The notes: generated by a model not told the origin, from the letters alone. DNA of 64,000 bases from Candidatus Obscuribacterales bacterium (GCA_031292355.1 JARLHI010000055.1:372001-436000); one strand, 5' to 3'. Shown: positions 44,001 through 52,685, counted from the first letter of the stretch. Made by a program: numbers and translations.

Positions 44001-46627
44001 ATGGCATCATCGAGCTGAAAACCTGTACCAGCCCCGCCTATGTTCTCAACTATTTTGCTGCCGATACCATCGCGACTGGTGTAATATTCGTCTCTTCTGT
44101 CGTTGAACTTTTCATCTTGAGTTTGATGATTGTGCAAAATACGCATTGCTTCTTGCTTATCATCGCCACTTAATTTATTGAGCAGGTCAGCTTCTAAATC
44201 AGAGCCATACTTACCAGCGTACTGCGATTTTATTGAATCGATTCGCGCATCGGCATCTTTTTCAGGCTCTTTAAGAGCCCTCAATTTGTCCATAATCTCA
44301 GCCGAGCCGCCCCAGTGGACAACACCTTGACGGAATTCGTCCTCGGGATTAACGCGACCCTGCTCGATTACTTTCTCGGCGATTGCCTTGTCGTCACCAC
44401 CTAGAAATCCAATGGCCTTTTCGCGGAACGCCGGATCTTCTTTGAGCTTTTTCAATTCATCAGCAGATGCATCAAGAATGTCTTTGACAGCACCTTGTCC
44501 ATCGTTAGTGATGATGCCCTTATTGAGTTCCAGCCTGTTTTCAATGCCAAGGCGTCCATCGGTCAAAATTGGCTTGATGTATTTGTTATAGTCAGAGTCA
44601 CCAATAGCAGCGCGTGCAGCGAGGCCAAATTTAGTGGCATATTCTTTGTCTTCTTTTGTCTGAGGATTAGTCAGGCGGTCGCGCAAAGCCTTGTCTTTGA
44701 GAGCATTTTCCACATCGTGCACGGCTTGTTTATGATCAACTCTGAAATCAGTGCTGTAACCTTGCAAATTGGTGACGATATCGTACTTTGGTTCTTCACC
44801 CTTGCTGACACGGGCAAGCATATCTTGCGCCGATTGCAGGACTTCCGGTCGACCTTGAATGGTGCTCGACTTAAAGGCATCAACAACTGAAGCATCTATT
44901 TGTTTGCGATAGTCTTCGTCTGAACGATAACGAGATTGCTCATCTGGAGTCATCTTCGAAATCGCTTCAAGCATTGAGTGAGTGTCGTCTTTATACCAGT
45001 GCTTGTTGTCGTTGAGCGAATCTAAAAGACCACTATGTCCGTGCTTTTGTGCTTCCTCAAATGTGTCAGCTTTTTGTTTTCGATCGAGAATCTCACCGCA
45101 TCTAGTTAAAGTGGCATCATCACAGTTGTAAGACTTGAGCATCGACTCAATCTTTTGCCGATAGTTTGCATCATACGCAGGATTACCCGGCTTAAGACGA
45201 GCCCATTCGCTTTTGTCCATATTTTCCAGGTCACGAGCAATGTCGCCACTGCTATCGTTCCAGAGAGTGCCTGCATGAGCAGCCAGTTTCGAGATAAGAC
45301 CATCTTTGTGCTCGTCTTTGTGCTCGATCTGGTCTTCCCATTTTTTGACACTCGTCTCATTACCTGCGCCAACGAGAGCCGTATGAATTTTATCGTAATA
45401 GGCGCTAGCGTCTGCCTTTTGTTGATCGTTCATGCCTGCAGTAGACGCTTTGTCGCCATTGGACAATTTCTGCCCAGAAAGATAAAGAGCTCGCTCAGAA
45501 TCGGTCATACCGGCGATTGCCGACTCGACTCCTTTGGAGTTAGTGGTCCACTTAAAAGTGCCCGTATTGTCGGCAATCTGCGAGGCTGCGCTGATTTTAC
45601 CTTCATTGAGAATATCGACTGAATGTTGAATGCGTTTATCTGCATCAGCCTGAGCCATGGACGACGCGAATAAGGCGCCTTCGCCTGCCATAGCCATCGT
45701 CGAAGGATCATAATCTGCGGATTTGAAAGCATCTTTAATCTGTTGTTCACCGCCTTGATCGCGGAAAGCCTTACGGGCAGATTGAGATGCGCCTCTCATC
45801 ACTTCGTCAAAACCGTCCTGGTCTTTAGACTTCAAGGCATCTTTTGCAGTCGAGATTGTATCTGCGTCTGAGCGTTTGTCGACACCATTCCAGTAAAAAT
45901 CAACAAGCTTTTTGGTTTCTTTGCTGACATTTGGATCGTTGGAGATGGCGTCGTGTAGCGATATCCCATACTTATCTTTATATTGCCGATCCATTGTTTG
46001 AATTTCATCAGATCGCTTTGTCGACAGCGAATCGCGAATGTCTTTATCGAGTACCTGGGCACTGCGGCCAAAAATCAAATTCTTATGTTCGAGCAAAGCG
46101 GCGTGAATACGCCCTTCGTCCTGGCTGACTATATCGCCTTCCTTACGGTGCAAAATATTCTGAAATTTGTCTTTGTCTGCTCCAGACAGAAAACTCATCT
46201 CTTGATCGAGCGTTACACCATATTTGATTTTATAAATATCGTCGATGGCTTTTCTTTCGGCGCTCGTTTTGTCTTTAAGCAAATTGTTGATTGCGTCTTT
46301 ATCGGCCCAGCGAGCAATATAGTTTTCATTGCCAGTGGCCTGACGAATGGCAATGGCTGTTTTTTCCATAGCAGTCGCATCTACTGGTTTTTCAGGCGCT
46401 TTTTCTGGCGAGATGATCTTGCCGGTTACAGATGTCGTCACTTCAGGCGTGGACGACTGACCGTCAATTTTCATGGGCTGGACAAGATGCCCCGACGTTT
46501 GAGCGATGCGCTCTTTTTCTTTTTTGGCTGAATCTCTAGAAGCATCTGCAGACACGGGCTCAACCGGTGAGTGCGCTGGCGCGACCTTTTCGGCTTTGTC
46601 TGTTTTGTCTGATTGCTCGATAGCCAT
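38012..46627 (-). CDS. Giant multidomain protein: annexin-like, four FHA, papain-like, PRTase-like
   Basis: 2871 residues, no signal peptide. Residues about 90-900 repeat a helical unit of the KTSAERKAIDDIYKIKYG type, like annexin or calpactin repeats. About 915-1010 is Ala/Gly-rich and membrane-seeking (VAGAAIASMIVTGGAD, IAMAAGGAAMKVG). Four FHA domains follow at about 1345-1435, 1465-1565, 1582-1679 and 1695-1799, each with GR, S.(Q/E/D)H and N/S-G/F marks, so phosphothreonine binding is likely. A single YD unit comes at 1802-1900. A papain-like set follows: Cys in NPTCNVAT near 2040, His in AWHVINI near 2260, then FTNQWG. Near 2729 VLVYLDDISYSGRQ is a phosphoribosyltransferase-type loop. 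The combined role is unknown. Confidence 0.75.
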   Translation of the reverse strand: MAIEQSDKTDKAEKVAPAHSPVEPVSADASRDSAKKEKERIAQTSGHLVQPMKIDGQSSTPEVTTSVTGKIISPEKAPEKPVDATAMEKTAIAIRQATGNENYIARWADKDAINNLLKDKTSAERKAIDDIYKIKYGVTLDQEMSFLSGADKDKFQNILHRKEGDIVSQDEGRIHAALLEHKNLIFGRSAQVLDKDIRDSLSTKRSDEIQTMDRQYKDKYGISLHDAISNDPNVSKETKKLVDFYWNGVDKRSDADTISTAKDALKSKDQDGFDEVMRGASQSARKAFRDQGGEQQIKDAFKSADYDPSTMAMAGEGALFASSMAQADADKRIQHSVDILNEGKISAASQIADNTGTFKWTTNSKGVESAIAGMTDSERALYLSGQKLSNGDKASTAGMNDQQKADASAYYDKIHTALVGAGNETSVKKWEDQIEHKDEHKDGLISKLAAHAGTLWNDSSGDIARDLENMDKSEWARLKPGNPAYDANYRQKIESMLKSYNCDDATLTRCGEILDRKQKADTFEEAQKHGHSGLLDSLNDNKHWYKDDTHSMLEAISKMTPDEQSRYRSDEDYRKQIDASVVDAFKSSTIQGRPEVLQSAQDMLARVSKGEEPKYDIVTNLQGYSTDFRVDHKQAVHDVENALKDKALRDRLTNPQTKEDKEYATKFGLAARAAIGDSDYNKYIKPILTDGRLGIENRLELNKGIITNDGQGAVKDILDASADELKKLKEDPAFREKAIGFLGGDDKAIAEKVIEQGRVNPEDEFRQGVVHWGGSAEIMDKLRALKEPEKDADARIDSIKSQYAGKYGSDLEADLLNKLSGDDKQEAMRILHNHQTQDEKFNDRRDEYYTSRDGIGSKIVENIGGAGTGFQLDDAMSSYRREIAESHKNFSEMTPEKSKELEDRFADSLKNFKESKSATADYVVDGTVAGAAIASMIVTGGADTPLLIAMAAGGAAMKVGAKSAIMGGDYNVDAFSVGMDCASGAVNGVTSVLGPGEVAAIFKVGETAALKAAAQTVAEVADQSVKVALKEGSTEALQKGTTEIMRHALSSGAKEIDQKAIGKLAESTVGEELTGQARKDAVEALSHSLSQNLNSELKKETEKWLVATGREAALNAGGGALGGGLGGGFEGVSQWDPKKSVAENLQMVAQAASLSAVSGGVMGGGMTVGAKVLGHSLSSARQLMKEAPEASEIINSTRRPFQYPVGEPAPAAAFHDSEAPQMVFDGGKTIFHTPREIEPPAATGEKVVFGGDTYRMAGMEPSGKYAVIRNDSLAAPVEQKVVSGGEFRRLYEKVDRAAGTTDKSYYVRDENGSMFRAYSLDKGDVRLDSIPTLKAVRLADIERLPVNGPDDVQVKFNGKAVHLEDGKFDLGRETLDASGAKFTSDRTVSAQHGQITFDRNEGKFFYQDTNSTNGSEIKKFGSTQWQPVPKGGKVEFEKGDQIRLAHLDDNIISLSGKPPKEFPTPDAAQIYVDNKPVELRDNKLVIGRAERANGQAMLDQPYVSSQHGVLRYDAKDGAFYYRDTSSLGTFIKKEGTPAFTRMKPGEEVRVGGKDQLRLGGDNGPEVKLVPFEERNRVQLGQTKDLTVSIDGNEFNLKNGPVEIGRNHSIGETGAEITDLRVSREHATMRWDAAQNSFVLADHSSFGTYIKREGSQAFERIKGTETKIGLNDEVHLGSMDGPVLKLNDTRGSSVVEDHQAFFNGRPLNLSGDSLEIGRHHQAFSNNAADALNNLVSNDHGTLKWNKEENSFYFTDHSFNGTYIKRADSDTFVRMRPDTPVKIGKYDQVRLGGEIGPELKLTQSRGDVLDDGRVRFKRADGNVIRNWDGSEIFSDGAGIKLERDGFGKVTSTTDPTGFRSDYSYDTRGRLTKVDFSNGDSWKRIDDQSWEIARANRSPRNEKLQVSVEPDGGLRIKDATGEHVHNVDGSQELHKPNGRIEYESADLTTEKRRLEAFSDRNFTNVNQKQRFDKLVQDFESRARTSGLDQNQMALTYHQINRLMKAGPDAPLSVAERVRLSEQLMHEAAYPQLIDQGSNPTCNVATVENRIFTRQPDKAAQLVVDVATTGKYTTADGTLIDLTRVPGALRPDAEANRAMQNSFDQMAMRDIKVDGKRNWAGQIFEQTAANVKWARTPELHMKPGDVLLYTKPEGKEVSRLMKYSVDSNGKFQWSQIKDSPEIKSPELTDIHNQITGGNDRDFVMVGPGRSAGNPGEAIQINSQAQFEQTLRDMQAKKNFPAVLMVDARNEPFKKWIGTDGHTSAWHVINIQDIHSDSSGRMLVDFTNQWGVGANHLGSNAVSARELFEASKVNANGAPNAAERSLSRPELEGVQAQPAENRLRDVGDPHASEVYERAATDTAPIRPQDKLDPERIQQVASEISQRLQDKPITSEQFSSIFEKMSPQDRDIAVELLEHSAGNMNSRALDSKLSALSKQMGGSKNITIYTLSGDTSGNPLAYLFRKNNPGLKIDIETLDAAAMKSLTTHPPVGQSLIFDDLSHASPAQKAFLSKQKDVTVADLGGFDKGMNLWDFGATKYAGPELLQGKLAELTGEVKSLMAANPQMSVSDAVEKASAGHALDAAKDILPDAKIVRPDFNSDKDLRAIALDSQKEVIDDLYREFTEPMISQEQIASFLGGIESRKQAAAAIILRDGTIVNNYSTMLDQMRGLQTKILNETGARPEDLIVVHSFDKDGSGYLVNGLYGKVNGLKSSQYMSLAEVKASEKGSLQGKVLVYLDDISYSGRQSAQNIAMNAADLKKTGAKVAVGTLGAFEVPADKNYWTKYQRSTAPEYQQLKRLNPTVVSTETYPTFYSPNNSNFAQAFQDDPALLFETGGQADWSKSAVDAAVILPYGGPNNNIDLVNELLKQASMPGT

Positions 46628-46806
46628 TAATCAATCTCGACCAACACGCCACAAATCCTTGACAAGCTTAACTCCTGCTTATTTGTATGTACCCGAGGAA
46701 TGCCATTTTTCGACACGATAATGCCGATGCCACAAGCTACACGCCTCAGATGTTTTACACTTACAGGGCAGAACGCGGCGAAAATACTGACAAGCGCTTA
46801 GAGACA

Positions 46807-47790
46807 ATGCCAAAAACACCCGACCAGCAAGCCACACAGCCAACATCCCCAAAATCGTCGCCCAAAGCCTGGACGCACAAGCGGCATTTGCTCGACACCG
46901 AGGATTTAGCAGCTGACGAAGCCATGTGCATAATGGAACAGACCGCTGAATTCAAACGCACAGCCGAGCACAAGAAGGCTTTTCCATCTTTAAGCAGCAA
47001 AACGGTAGCCACAGTTTTTTACGAAAATTCCACCCGCACCCGCAGTAGCTTCGAACTGGCGACAAAGCGTTTGGGAGCTCAATTAATCAATCTGGACGTT
47101 AATACTTCGTCTGTCACCAAGGGCGAAACGCTACGAGACACCGCACGAACATTAATTTCGATGGGTGCCGATGCCATTATTCAAAGGCACTCGGCGTCAG
47201 GAAGCGCTCATTTGCTCGCCAAGATGCTCGGTGACCAAGTCAGCGTCGTCAATGCCGGTGACGGCTGGCACGCTCATCCAACCCAGGCACTGCTCGACCT
47301 TTTTACGATGTTAGAGTCAAGACCACAGTTGCAGGGTGCCAAAGTGACAATCGTCGGCGACATACTGCACAGTCGCGTGGCGCGCTCAAACATCTCTCTG
47401 TTAAAAAAATTCGGTGTCGAAATTCACGTGGCAGGACCGCCGACATTAGTGCCGCCGCTTTTGACAGAACTTGGCGTAATTCGCCATTCAGAACTTGACT
47501 CGGCCCTTGACGGAGCCGACTTTGTCATCGCTTTGCGTTTGCAAATGGAAAGACAGCAGCAGGGTTTGATTACGAGCATCGGCGAATATCAAAAGCTCTA
47601 TCGACTAGACCACGCACGTCTGCGCAATGCTTCCAAAAATGTGCGCGTCCTGCATCCTGGTCCCTCTAATCGTGGCGTCGAAATCACAGACGCATTGCAC
47701 GATGACAAGGAAATTTCACTGATCAACGCCCAGGTGGCTAATGGCGTGCTCGTCCGCATGGCCGTTTTGTACTTACTTCTCAACGAATAG
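46807..47790 (+). CDS. pyrB: Aspartate carbamoyltransferase catalytic subunit
   Basis: 327 residues from ATG 46807; an in-frame upstream start at 46687 would add 40 unusual residues. The protein shows the carbamoyl-phosphate loop FYENSTRTRSSFE, HPTQALLDLFT, and HPGPSNRGVEI near the end. It joins carbamoyl phosphate and aspartate to give carbamoyl-aspartate, the first committed step of pyrimidine synthesis, in the cytoplasm as a trimer. The dihydroorotase gene begins 45 bp downstream. No pyrI-like regulatory subunit is seen nearby. The 5' region shows no recognised PyrR or attenuator site. Confidence 0.97.
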   Translation: MPKTPDQQATQPTSPKSSPKAWTHKRHLLDTEDLAADEAMCIMEQTAEFKRTAEHKKAFPSLSSKTVATVFYENSTRTRSSFELATKRLGAQLINLDVNTSSVTKGETLRDTARTLISMGADAIIQRHSASGSAHLLAKMLGDQVSVVNAGDGWHAHPTQALLDLFTMLESRPQLQGAKVTIVGDILHSRVARSNISLLKKFGVEIHVAGPPTLVPPLLTELGVIRHSELDSALDGADFVIALRLQMERQQQGLITSIGEYQKLYRLDHARLRNASKNVRVLHPGPSNRGVEITDALHDDKEISLINAQVANGVLVRMAVLYLLLNE

Positions 47791-47835
47791 GACTCAATTA
47801 GGACTCGATAAGAACTCGATAAGGATAATTCACGG

Positions 47836-49200
47836 ATGAACCGTAAGGCAATAATCAAGAACGGCACAGTCATGAATCCCTCTTGTGGCACCACCAGAAG
47901 TGGCAAAGCAAGTCTCACCGAAAGTCGCGTCGACGTTCGCATTCAAGATGGAGTGATTAAAGAAATCGGCGCAAATCTTGCGCCCATGCACGACGAAGTT
48001 GTATTCGACGCACAAGGCTGCTGGATTACACCAGGATTTATTGACATTCATACACATCTGCGTGACTTCGAACAGAGTAGCGCCGAAGACATTCAAACAG
48101 GCACACGCGCAGCAGCATCTGGTGGCTTCACGACCGTGCTTGCCATGGCCAACACAAAACCAGTGATAGACAATGCCATGGTTTTGCATCGCTTGCTGCA
48201 GATGATTGAAGACAAAGCTTGCATCAAAGTTTTACCTGCAGCAGCCGTGACCAAAAATCTCGCCGGTGTGGAGCTGACCAATATGTTCGAATTGTCTGAA
48301 CTGGGCGCTGCTGCCTTCTCAGACGACGGTCAACCAATTACCAATCTTGCCCTGCTCAGACGTGCGCTGCAAAACGCGGCCCTTGCCAATCGCGTCATCA
48401 TCAGCCATCCAGAAGACAAAGATCTCTCTGGTGGTGGTTCTATCAACGAATCAGCAGCAGCCATGCGACTGGGCTTACCGGGCATTCCAACGGCGTCTGA
48501 AGCCGCTTGCGTAGCTCGCGAAATAGAAGTGGTTCGCTCAGTCGGCGGGCGACTGCACTTTGCTCATATTTCAGCCGCCGCTTCTATCGATCTGATTCGA
48601 CAAGCTAAACAGCAAGGCTTGTTAATTACAGCCGACGTCACCCCGCATCATCTGGCTTTAAGCGACGCCGACATCGTCAGTTTTGACGCTAATTTCAAAA
48701 TGAATCCACCTCTGCGCTCTAAAAAAGATGTCGATGCTCTAATTGAGGGCATCGCCGACGGTACCATCGATGCTATCGGCACAGATCACGCGCCGCATCC
48801 CGAAACAGAAAAACACAGGTGCTTCGCCGAAGCACCATTTGGTGTAATCGGGCTAGAGACGGCGTTTCCTCTGGTTTATGAAAAGCTCGTAGCAAGCGCT
48901 AAGATTACGGTTACGCAATTGATTGACCTATTCACAGTCAAACCGGCGGCAATTTTGCAAATTGACACACCCATCATCGAAGTTGGCGAAATAGCCAATA
49001 TCGCCATCATTGATCCCAACGTCAAATGGCAATTCGATCCATCGAATGGAGCATCCAAAAGCGTCAATACTCCATTTGCCGGAATGACCTTACAAACCCG
49101 CATCATCACGACACTTTATCACGGTCGCATCGTCTTTCAGATGCACGTCGAATCCGACAAACGACTGACTTTCCCAATTGTCAAAGCAAGCAAATTATGA
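47836..49200 (+). CDS. pyrC: Dihydroorotase, class I
   Basis: 454 residues with AAGGA upstream. The metal-binding DIHTHLRDF (HxH) is near residue 70, followed by AAASGGFTTVLAMANTKP. Later histidines are in ISHPED and FAHISAAAS, and the final acid is in GTDHAPH near 315. This is the longer class I form found in many bacteria, often together with pyrB. It closes carbamoyl-aspartate to dihydroorotate. The stop overlaps the start of the next gene as ATGA, so they are coupled. Confidence 0.96.
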   Translation: MNRKAIIKNGTVMNPSCGTTRSGKASLTESRVDVRIQDGVIKEIGANLAPMHDEVVFDAQGCWITPGFIDIHTHLRDFEQSSAEDIQTGTRAAASGGFTTVLAMANTKPVIDNAMVLHRLLQMIEDKACIKVLPAAAVTKNLAGVELTNMFELSELGAAAFSDDGQPITNLALLRRALQNAALANRVIISHPEDKDLSGGGSINESAAAMRLGLPGIPTASEAACVAREIEVVRSVGGRLHFAHISAAASIDLIRQAKQQGLLITADVTPHHLALSDADIVSFDANFKMNPPLRSKKDVDALIEGIADGTIDAIGTDHAPHPETEKHRCFAEAPFGVIGLETAFPLVYEKLVASAKITVTQLIDLFTVKPAAILQIDTPIIEVGEIANIAIIDPNVKWQFDPSNGASKSVNTPFAGMTLQTRIITTLYHGRIVFQMHVESDKRLTFPIVKASKL

Positions 49201-49670
49201 TTTCCCAACTGGCGCGCGGGCTGTCCGCTGCAATACGCAAAAACTTTTTTGTTCTCATTGGTTGCATCACAGCGCCACTGTGCCTGAGCATTCCGATTCA
49301 ACACTACATCACACTTGGACGTTACCAGCACTATGGTATGGCCATCTTTCTTTTCGGCATGGGCTATGTCATGCATACAATCTGGACCTGGAAACACAGC
49401 TTTCCAGCCACGCGATTCAGCAATTGTTATGCCGCTCTATTTTTCGTGTCCATCGGATTGATTTTTTATTCATGTCCGTGGCTCGACCCAGTCATGTCTG
49501 TAATGACAGAAGAACAGACAGCCTTTCGCCACTATTTAATTCGAGGCTATTTTATGGGCGCGCTCGGGCTGATGCTGGTGTGGGTGATTGCAGCTGTTGA
49601 AGAACGCATGCGATTACACAAACTCAAAACGGGCGCGAAAACCGTAAGCCAAGTTACGCAAATAGACTGA
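49197..49670 (+). CDS. Four-helix membrane protein coupled to pyrC
   Basis: 157 residues. The start ATG at 49197 overlaps the pyrC stop (ATGA); a longer frame starting inside pyrC is not supported. Four hydrophobic helices are seen (FFVLIGCITAPLCLSIPI, MAIFLFGMGYVMHTIW, CYAALFFVSIGLIFYS, FMGALGLMLVWVIAAV). The C-terminal tail is basic. Family not recognised. The overlap implies translation with the pyrimidine genes, but a functional tie is not evident. Confidence 0.65.
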   Translation: MISQLARGLSAAIRKNFFVLIGCITAPLCLSIPIQHYITLGRYQHYGMAIFLFGMGYVMHTIWTWKHSFPATRFSNCYAALFFVSIGLIFYSCPWLDPVMSVMTEEQTAFRHYLIRGYFMGALGLMLVWVIAAVEERMRLHKLKTGAKTVSQVTQID

Positions 49671-50013
49671 GCCCCAGAGCCACTAAAGCTGGCATTCCTT
49701 GCAAGAAAAACACACGCTTATTGACGGTGGCTCCGCCATATGCGCCGGCGATAAAAACACAACTCAAGAAGAAAATAGTCAAAGGCTTGGCCAGTTCAAC
49801 TGGAGCCACTAAAGACCAGATCAAACCGGCAGCGAGAAATCCATTATAAAGACCCTGATTGGCTGCAAGTGTTTTTGAAGCAGTTGCAAACTCCTCCGTT
49901 GTACCAAAGCTCTTTCGTGTGCGCGGTTTTGTCCAGGCGAACATTTCGAGATACAAAAAATAGAGATGCTCCAAAGCCACAATGGCAACCAGAATCTTAT
50001 CTAATAACATCAT
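49654..50013 (-). CDS. DUF1304 family membrane protein
   Basis: 119 residues, all membrane. The N-terminal block LVAIVALEHLYFLYLEMF and the following KSFGTTEEFA, then ANQGLYNGFLAAGLIW, are the conserved marks of DUF1304. Four helices are expected. The function of the family is unknown. It converges on the preceding gene and overlaps it by 17 bp. Confidence 0.85.
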   Translation of the reverse strand: MMLLDKILVAIVALEHLYFLYLEMFAWTKPRTRKSFGTTEEFATASKTLAANQGLYNGFLAAGLIWSLVAPVELAKPLTIFFLSCVFIAGAYGGATVNKRVFFLQGMPALVALGLSLFA

Positions 50014-50152
50014 CTGCGCGTCCTCCTGGACGATATTTGTTGCCAGCGCCTCCAGTCTAGCAGCTGAGATGTGAATTGAAAATCAGATTAAGTATATGGG
50101 CAGCAGATGCTTGGCTAAAAAGCTAAAATAATCAGGTACCTGGCTGATTTAC

Positions 50153-50896
50153 GTGAGCGCTATGTCTGACCTTTCTCAATCTAATTTAGCTATCGACAAA
50201 TCCATTGTCGCCAAAATCAGAAAACTTCTGGCGCTTGCCGACGTCAATAAAAACTCCCACGAAAATGAACGAACTGTGGCCATGCAGGCGGCCTTAGACC
50301 TGCTGGCCAAACACAATTTGAGCATGGCTGAAATCAGCAAAACGACGCTCGATATTCAACCGGAAGAAATTCGCGGCACTTTCAAGATGGAACCGTGGAT
50401 TCGCGGAGTACTCGCAGCAACCTGCAAACTTTATTACACAGACTACTATCTCAGCGGTCAACGCCACTTCGACGGCCGAATCGAGAGATTTCCAGTATTT
50501 ATCGGCACCGCCGAAAACATTGCTGTGACTATCGATATGGCAACGTGGTTAATTAAATCAATCAGGCAGGAAAGCAACAAAATGTACAAAGAAGCGCATG
50601 AGAGAAAGAGCTTTCGCTTGGGCGCTGCCGATCGAATATTTGACAGAGCCCGCGAAATAACGAGTGCAGAGAAAGCAGCCGGTGATACTGCAGTTGGTAC
50701 CAGCCTTATGGTCATTCGCAATCAATTCGAGCTGGCTAACGAAAAGCATCTGGCCAAGAAAAACTTGCGCCCTTTTAAAGCACGTCCAATCCATCTGGAT
50801 TTCGACGCATTTTCGAGCGGAGAAGCATTCGGCGAACAAGTTGGACTCGATCGTCAGACACACAATAAGATAAAGCGAATTTCCATCGCCGAATGA
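50153..50896 (+). CDS. DUF2786 domain protein
   Basis: 247 residues from GTG 50153; ATG at 50162 is an alternative. Residues about 14-60 match DUF2786: IVAKIRKLLALADVNKNSHEN, ERTVAMQAALDLLAKHNLSM. The rest (VLAATCKLYYTDYYL, FIGTAENIAVTIDMATWLIK) is the usual second domain of this family, which appears in many phages and bacteria with no proven role. No signal peptide. It stands alone between convergent neighbours. Confidence 0.8.
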   Translation: MSAMSDLSQSNLAIDKSIVAKIRKLLALADVNKNSHENERTVAMQAALDLLAKHNLSMAEISKTTLDIQPEEIRGTFKMEPWIRGVLAATCKLYYTDYYLSGQRHFDGRIERFPVFIGTAENIAVTIDMATWLIKSIRQESNKMYKEAHERKSFRLGAADRIFDRAREITSAEKAAGDTAVGTSLMVIRNQFELANEKHLAKKNLRPFKARPIHLDFDAFSSGEAFGEQVGLDRQTHNKIKRISIAE

Positions 50897-50914
50897 GGCA
50901 TTCTATTTGGCTTT

Positions 50915-51358
50915 TTACTTAGCTTTTTTACGAGGATAGGTTTTGACCGTTGCCGAAGGCGTTAATTTTGCTCTGCGGTCGTCCTGTTTTTCATTATAGG
51001 CATCAAGAGCCTGTCCTGTTGGTGCTGGATTGCTATTTATCCCTTCGCTCTGGTTGAGGACACCAACACCTCCACCATAGCCGTAGCCGTTGTTGTAGCC
51101 ATTGCGTGGACCATTGCGACCAGGAATGCCGCGGACGCCCCGACTTACCCCTGCGGCACTGGCTGGGGCACCGGATGCTGGCACGACTCCAATATCTCCA
51201 GCTGCTGGCGTTGCGCCCGCCTTAACTCCAGCTGCTCCTCCGCTGGCTGCTGCGGCGGCAGCTCCTCCACCTTTGGCATCAGCCGCACTGATGATCGAAC
51301 ACATGATTGCGAGAGTTATAGAAAACAAGCTGGCGCGTTTGACGTTTCTACTAATCAT
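50915..51358 (-). CDS. Exported Gly/Ala-rich protein
   Basis: 147 residues with a signal peptide (LFSITLAIMCSIISAADA). The mature part is low complexity: Ala/Gly blocks, then GRNGPRNGYNNGYGYGGG, then a polar basic end. It looks disordered and may be a surface or matrix component. No family recognised. Confidence 0.65.
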   Translation of the reverse strand: MISRNVKRASLFSITLAIMCSIISAADAKGGGAAAAAASGGAAGVKAGATPAAGDIGVVPASGAPASAAGVSRGVRGIPGRNGPRNGYNNGYGYGGGVGVLNQSEGINSNPAPTGQALDAYNEKQDDRRAKLTPSATVKTYPRKKAK

Positions 51359-51442
51359 ATAAATACCTGGAGATTTCGATGATTGATCTGGACGCTCTCA
51401 GTAGGTCAATGTTCCTAACCGGAAGAGAGTAATGGTCTAAAA

Positions 51443-52042
51443 TCATAGCAAGTCATCTTTATATCTACGTTCCTCTGCTATCGCATCAGCGAGTGTTTTA
51501 TAGTGATTGGTCTTAGCCCCCAAAACTACGTCGTACGCTGCCCGCATTTGGCGCGCAGAGAGTTGATAAGGCATTTTGCCAGCACCAGTACAAAGACCTG
51601 GCACTGCTACTGACTGAATCAAATTCTCGATTTTATTAAACGCTGTCACCGCTAATAGTGTCGCACGCATACACAGAAATGCGTTGATCGAATTCGCGAC
51701 GTTCTGAGGCACACGCATAGTCGGAGAGCAGATCAGAAACGGAAACTGATCTTTGCCGGTGGCGATGATTTCAGCTGCGCCGACGAGCAACTCCCCCGCG
51801 TGCCGTTCGCGAATAACCTTTTGCACCTTCGCTTGAATTTTCCATTCAAACAATTCGCTAATGCTCCAATCTAGCCCCCCATCCATAAAGCCGAAAGAGT
51901 TTGCGGGACTCACTAGCGCATCTGCTTTGACCAACAAAATATTTCCACCTCGGACAGTTACGTCTGGTATGTTGGCAAACTCAGTTTCCCAGGCTGCGAT
52001 CAACTCAGGATTTTTGTCTCCCAAAATTACTTTCAAGCTCAT
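51443..52042 (-). CDS. Macro domain protein
   Basis: 199 residues. It shows the macro fold order: a first strand with LKVILGDKN, VTVRGGNILLVKADALVSPANSFGFMDGGLD (the ADP-ribose loop with N, S and GGLD), FPFLICSPTMRVP, and VAVPGLCTGAGKMP near residue 148. Macro domains bind or hydrolyse ADP-ribose and related ligands. This version, with NSFG in place of NxxL, resembles the tail-associated and Gly-rich subgroup seen in phages. No signal peptide. It is a single gene. Confidence 0.85.
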   Translation of the reverse strand: MSLKVILGDKNPELIAAWETEFANIPDVTVRGGNILLVKADALVSPANSFGFMDGGLDWSISELFEWKIQAKVQKVIRERHAGELLVGAAEIIATGKDQFPFLICSPTMRVPQNVANSINAFLCMRATLLAVTAFNKIENLIQSVAVPGLCTGAGKMPYQLSARQMRAAYDVVLGAKTNHYKTLADAIAEERRYKDDLL

Positions 52043-52241
52043 AGTTGACCTCGTTGATACAACCCTATAATCCCACTTACCCTCGCAGCTCCATCCGTTG
52101 AGCTTTCTTTAAAACAAATTTGTGACAGCGAGGAGTTTAATTTAAATTGCGTACTTTCACGTATTTGCATGAGACATATATTTTGGTTTACTCATGTCAA
52201 GCAAATGTCCAATTCGCATTTACCAAACGGAGCGTTATCAA

Positions 52242-52658
52242 ATGAGCGAAAACTTCCACAGAGCCGTAGACGACTTGGACAGAGGCGGTCCAAGAAACTT
52301 CCAAGATGCCCGTGCTGTACTTCTCGATGAGGTCAGAAATGGCGCTGACCCACGCAGACTGGTTGACGCAGTCAATCGAGTAGAGATGGAACCAGGTCAT
52401 GCCGGAGCACAAATTCAATTAGCTACCGACAGACAGGGCTATCTCGACATCGTACCGGCTCAATACGCAAACAATCAGCCACGTTATGACGCTCCTCCAC
52501 CGCAATATGACGCTCCACCACCACAGTATTATCAACAGGGCCCAACTGGCGCTGACGTCGCTGGCGCAGCTGTTGCAGGCGGTGTGGCTGGTCTAATTAT
52601 CGGCTCCCTGCTGAATCATGGACGCAACAACTACTACGAACGTCGTCCACGCTACTAA
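52242..52658 (+). CDS. Hypothetical protein with Pro/Tyr repeats and glycine-zipper end
   Basis: 138 residues. The start at 52242 has GGAG 9 bases upstream; the longer frame from 52194 is not supported. The N-terminal 60 residues are helical and charged (AVDDLDRGGPRNFQDARAVL). A short repeat YDAPPPQYDAPPPQYY follows, then a glycine-zipper hydrophobic segment (VAGAAVAGGVAGLIIGSLL) and a basic Tyr/Arg tail. It may insert in the membrane. No family recognised. A bidirectional hairpin terminates it. Confidence 0.6.
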   Translation: MSENFHRAVDDLDRGGPRNFQDARAVLLDEVRNGADPRRLVDAVNRVEMEPGHAGAQIQLATDRQGYLDIVPAQYANNQPRYDAPPPQYDAPPPQYYQQGPTGADVAGAAVAGGVAGLIIGSLLNHGRNNYYERRPRY

Positions 52659-52685
52659 AAGGCGTCTGACTGCAAAAATATAAAA

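Noticed and set aside
49026..49196. N-terminal extension of the membrane protein into pyrC
   Set aside because: The extension is out-of-frame pyrC; the ATGA overlap at 49197 is the natural start.
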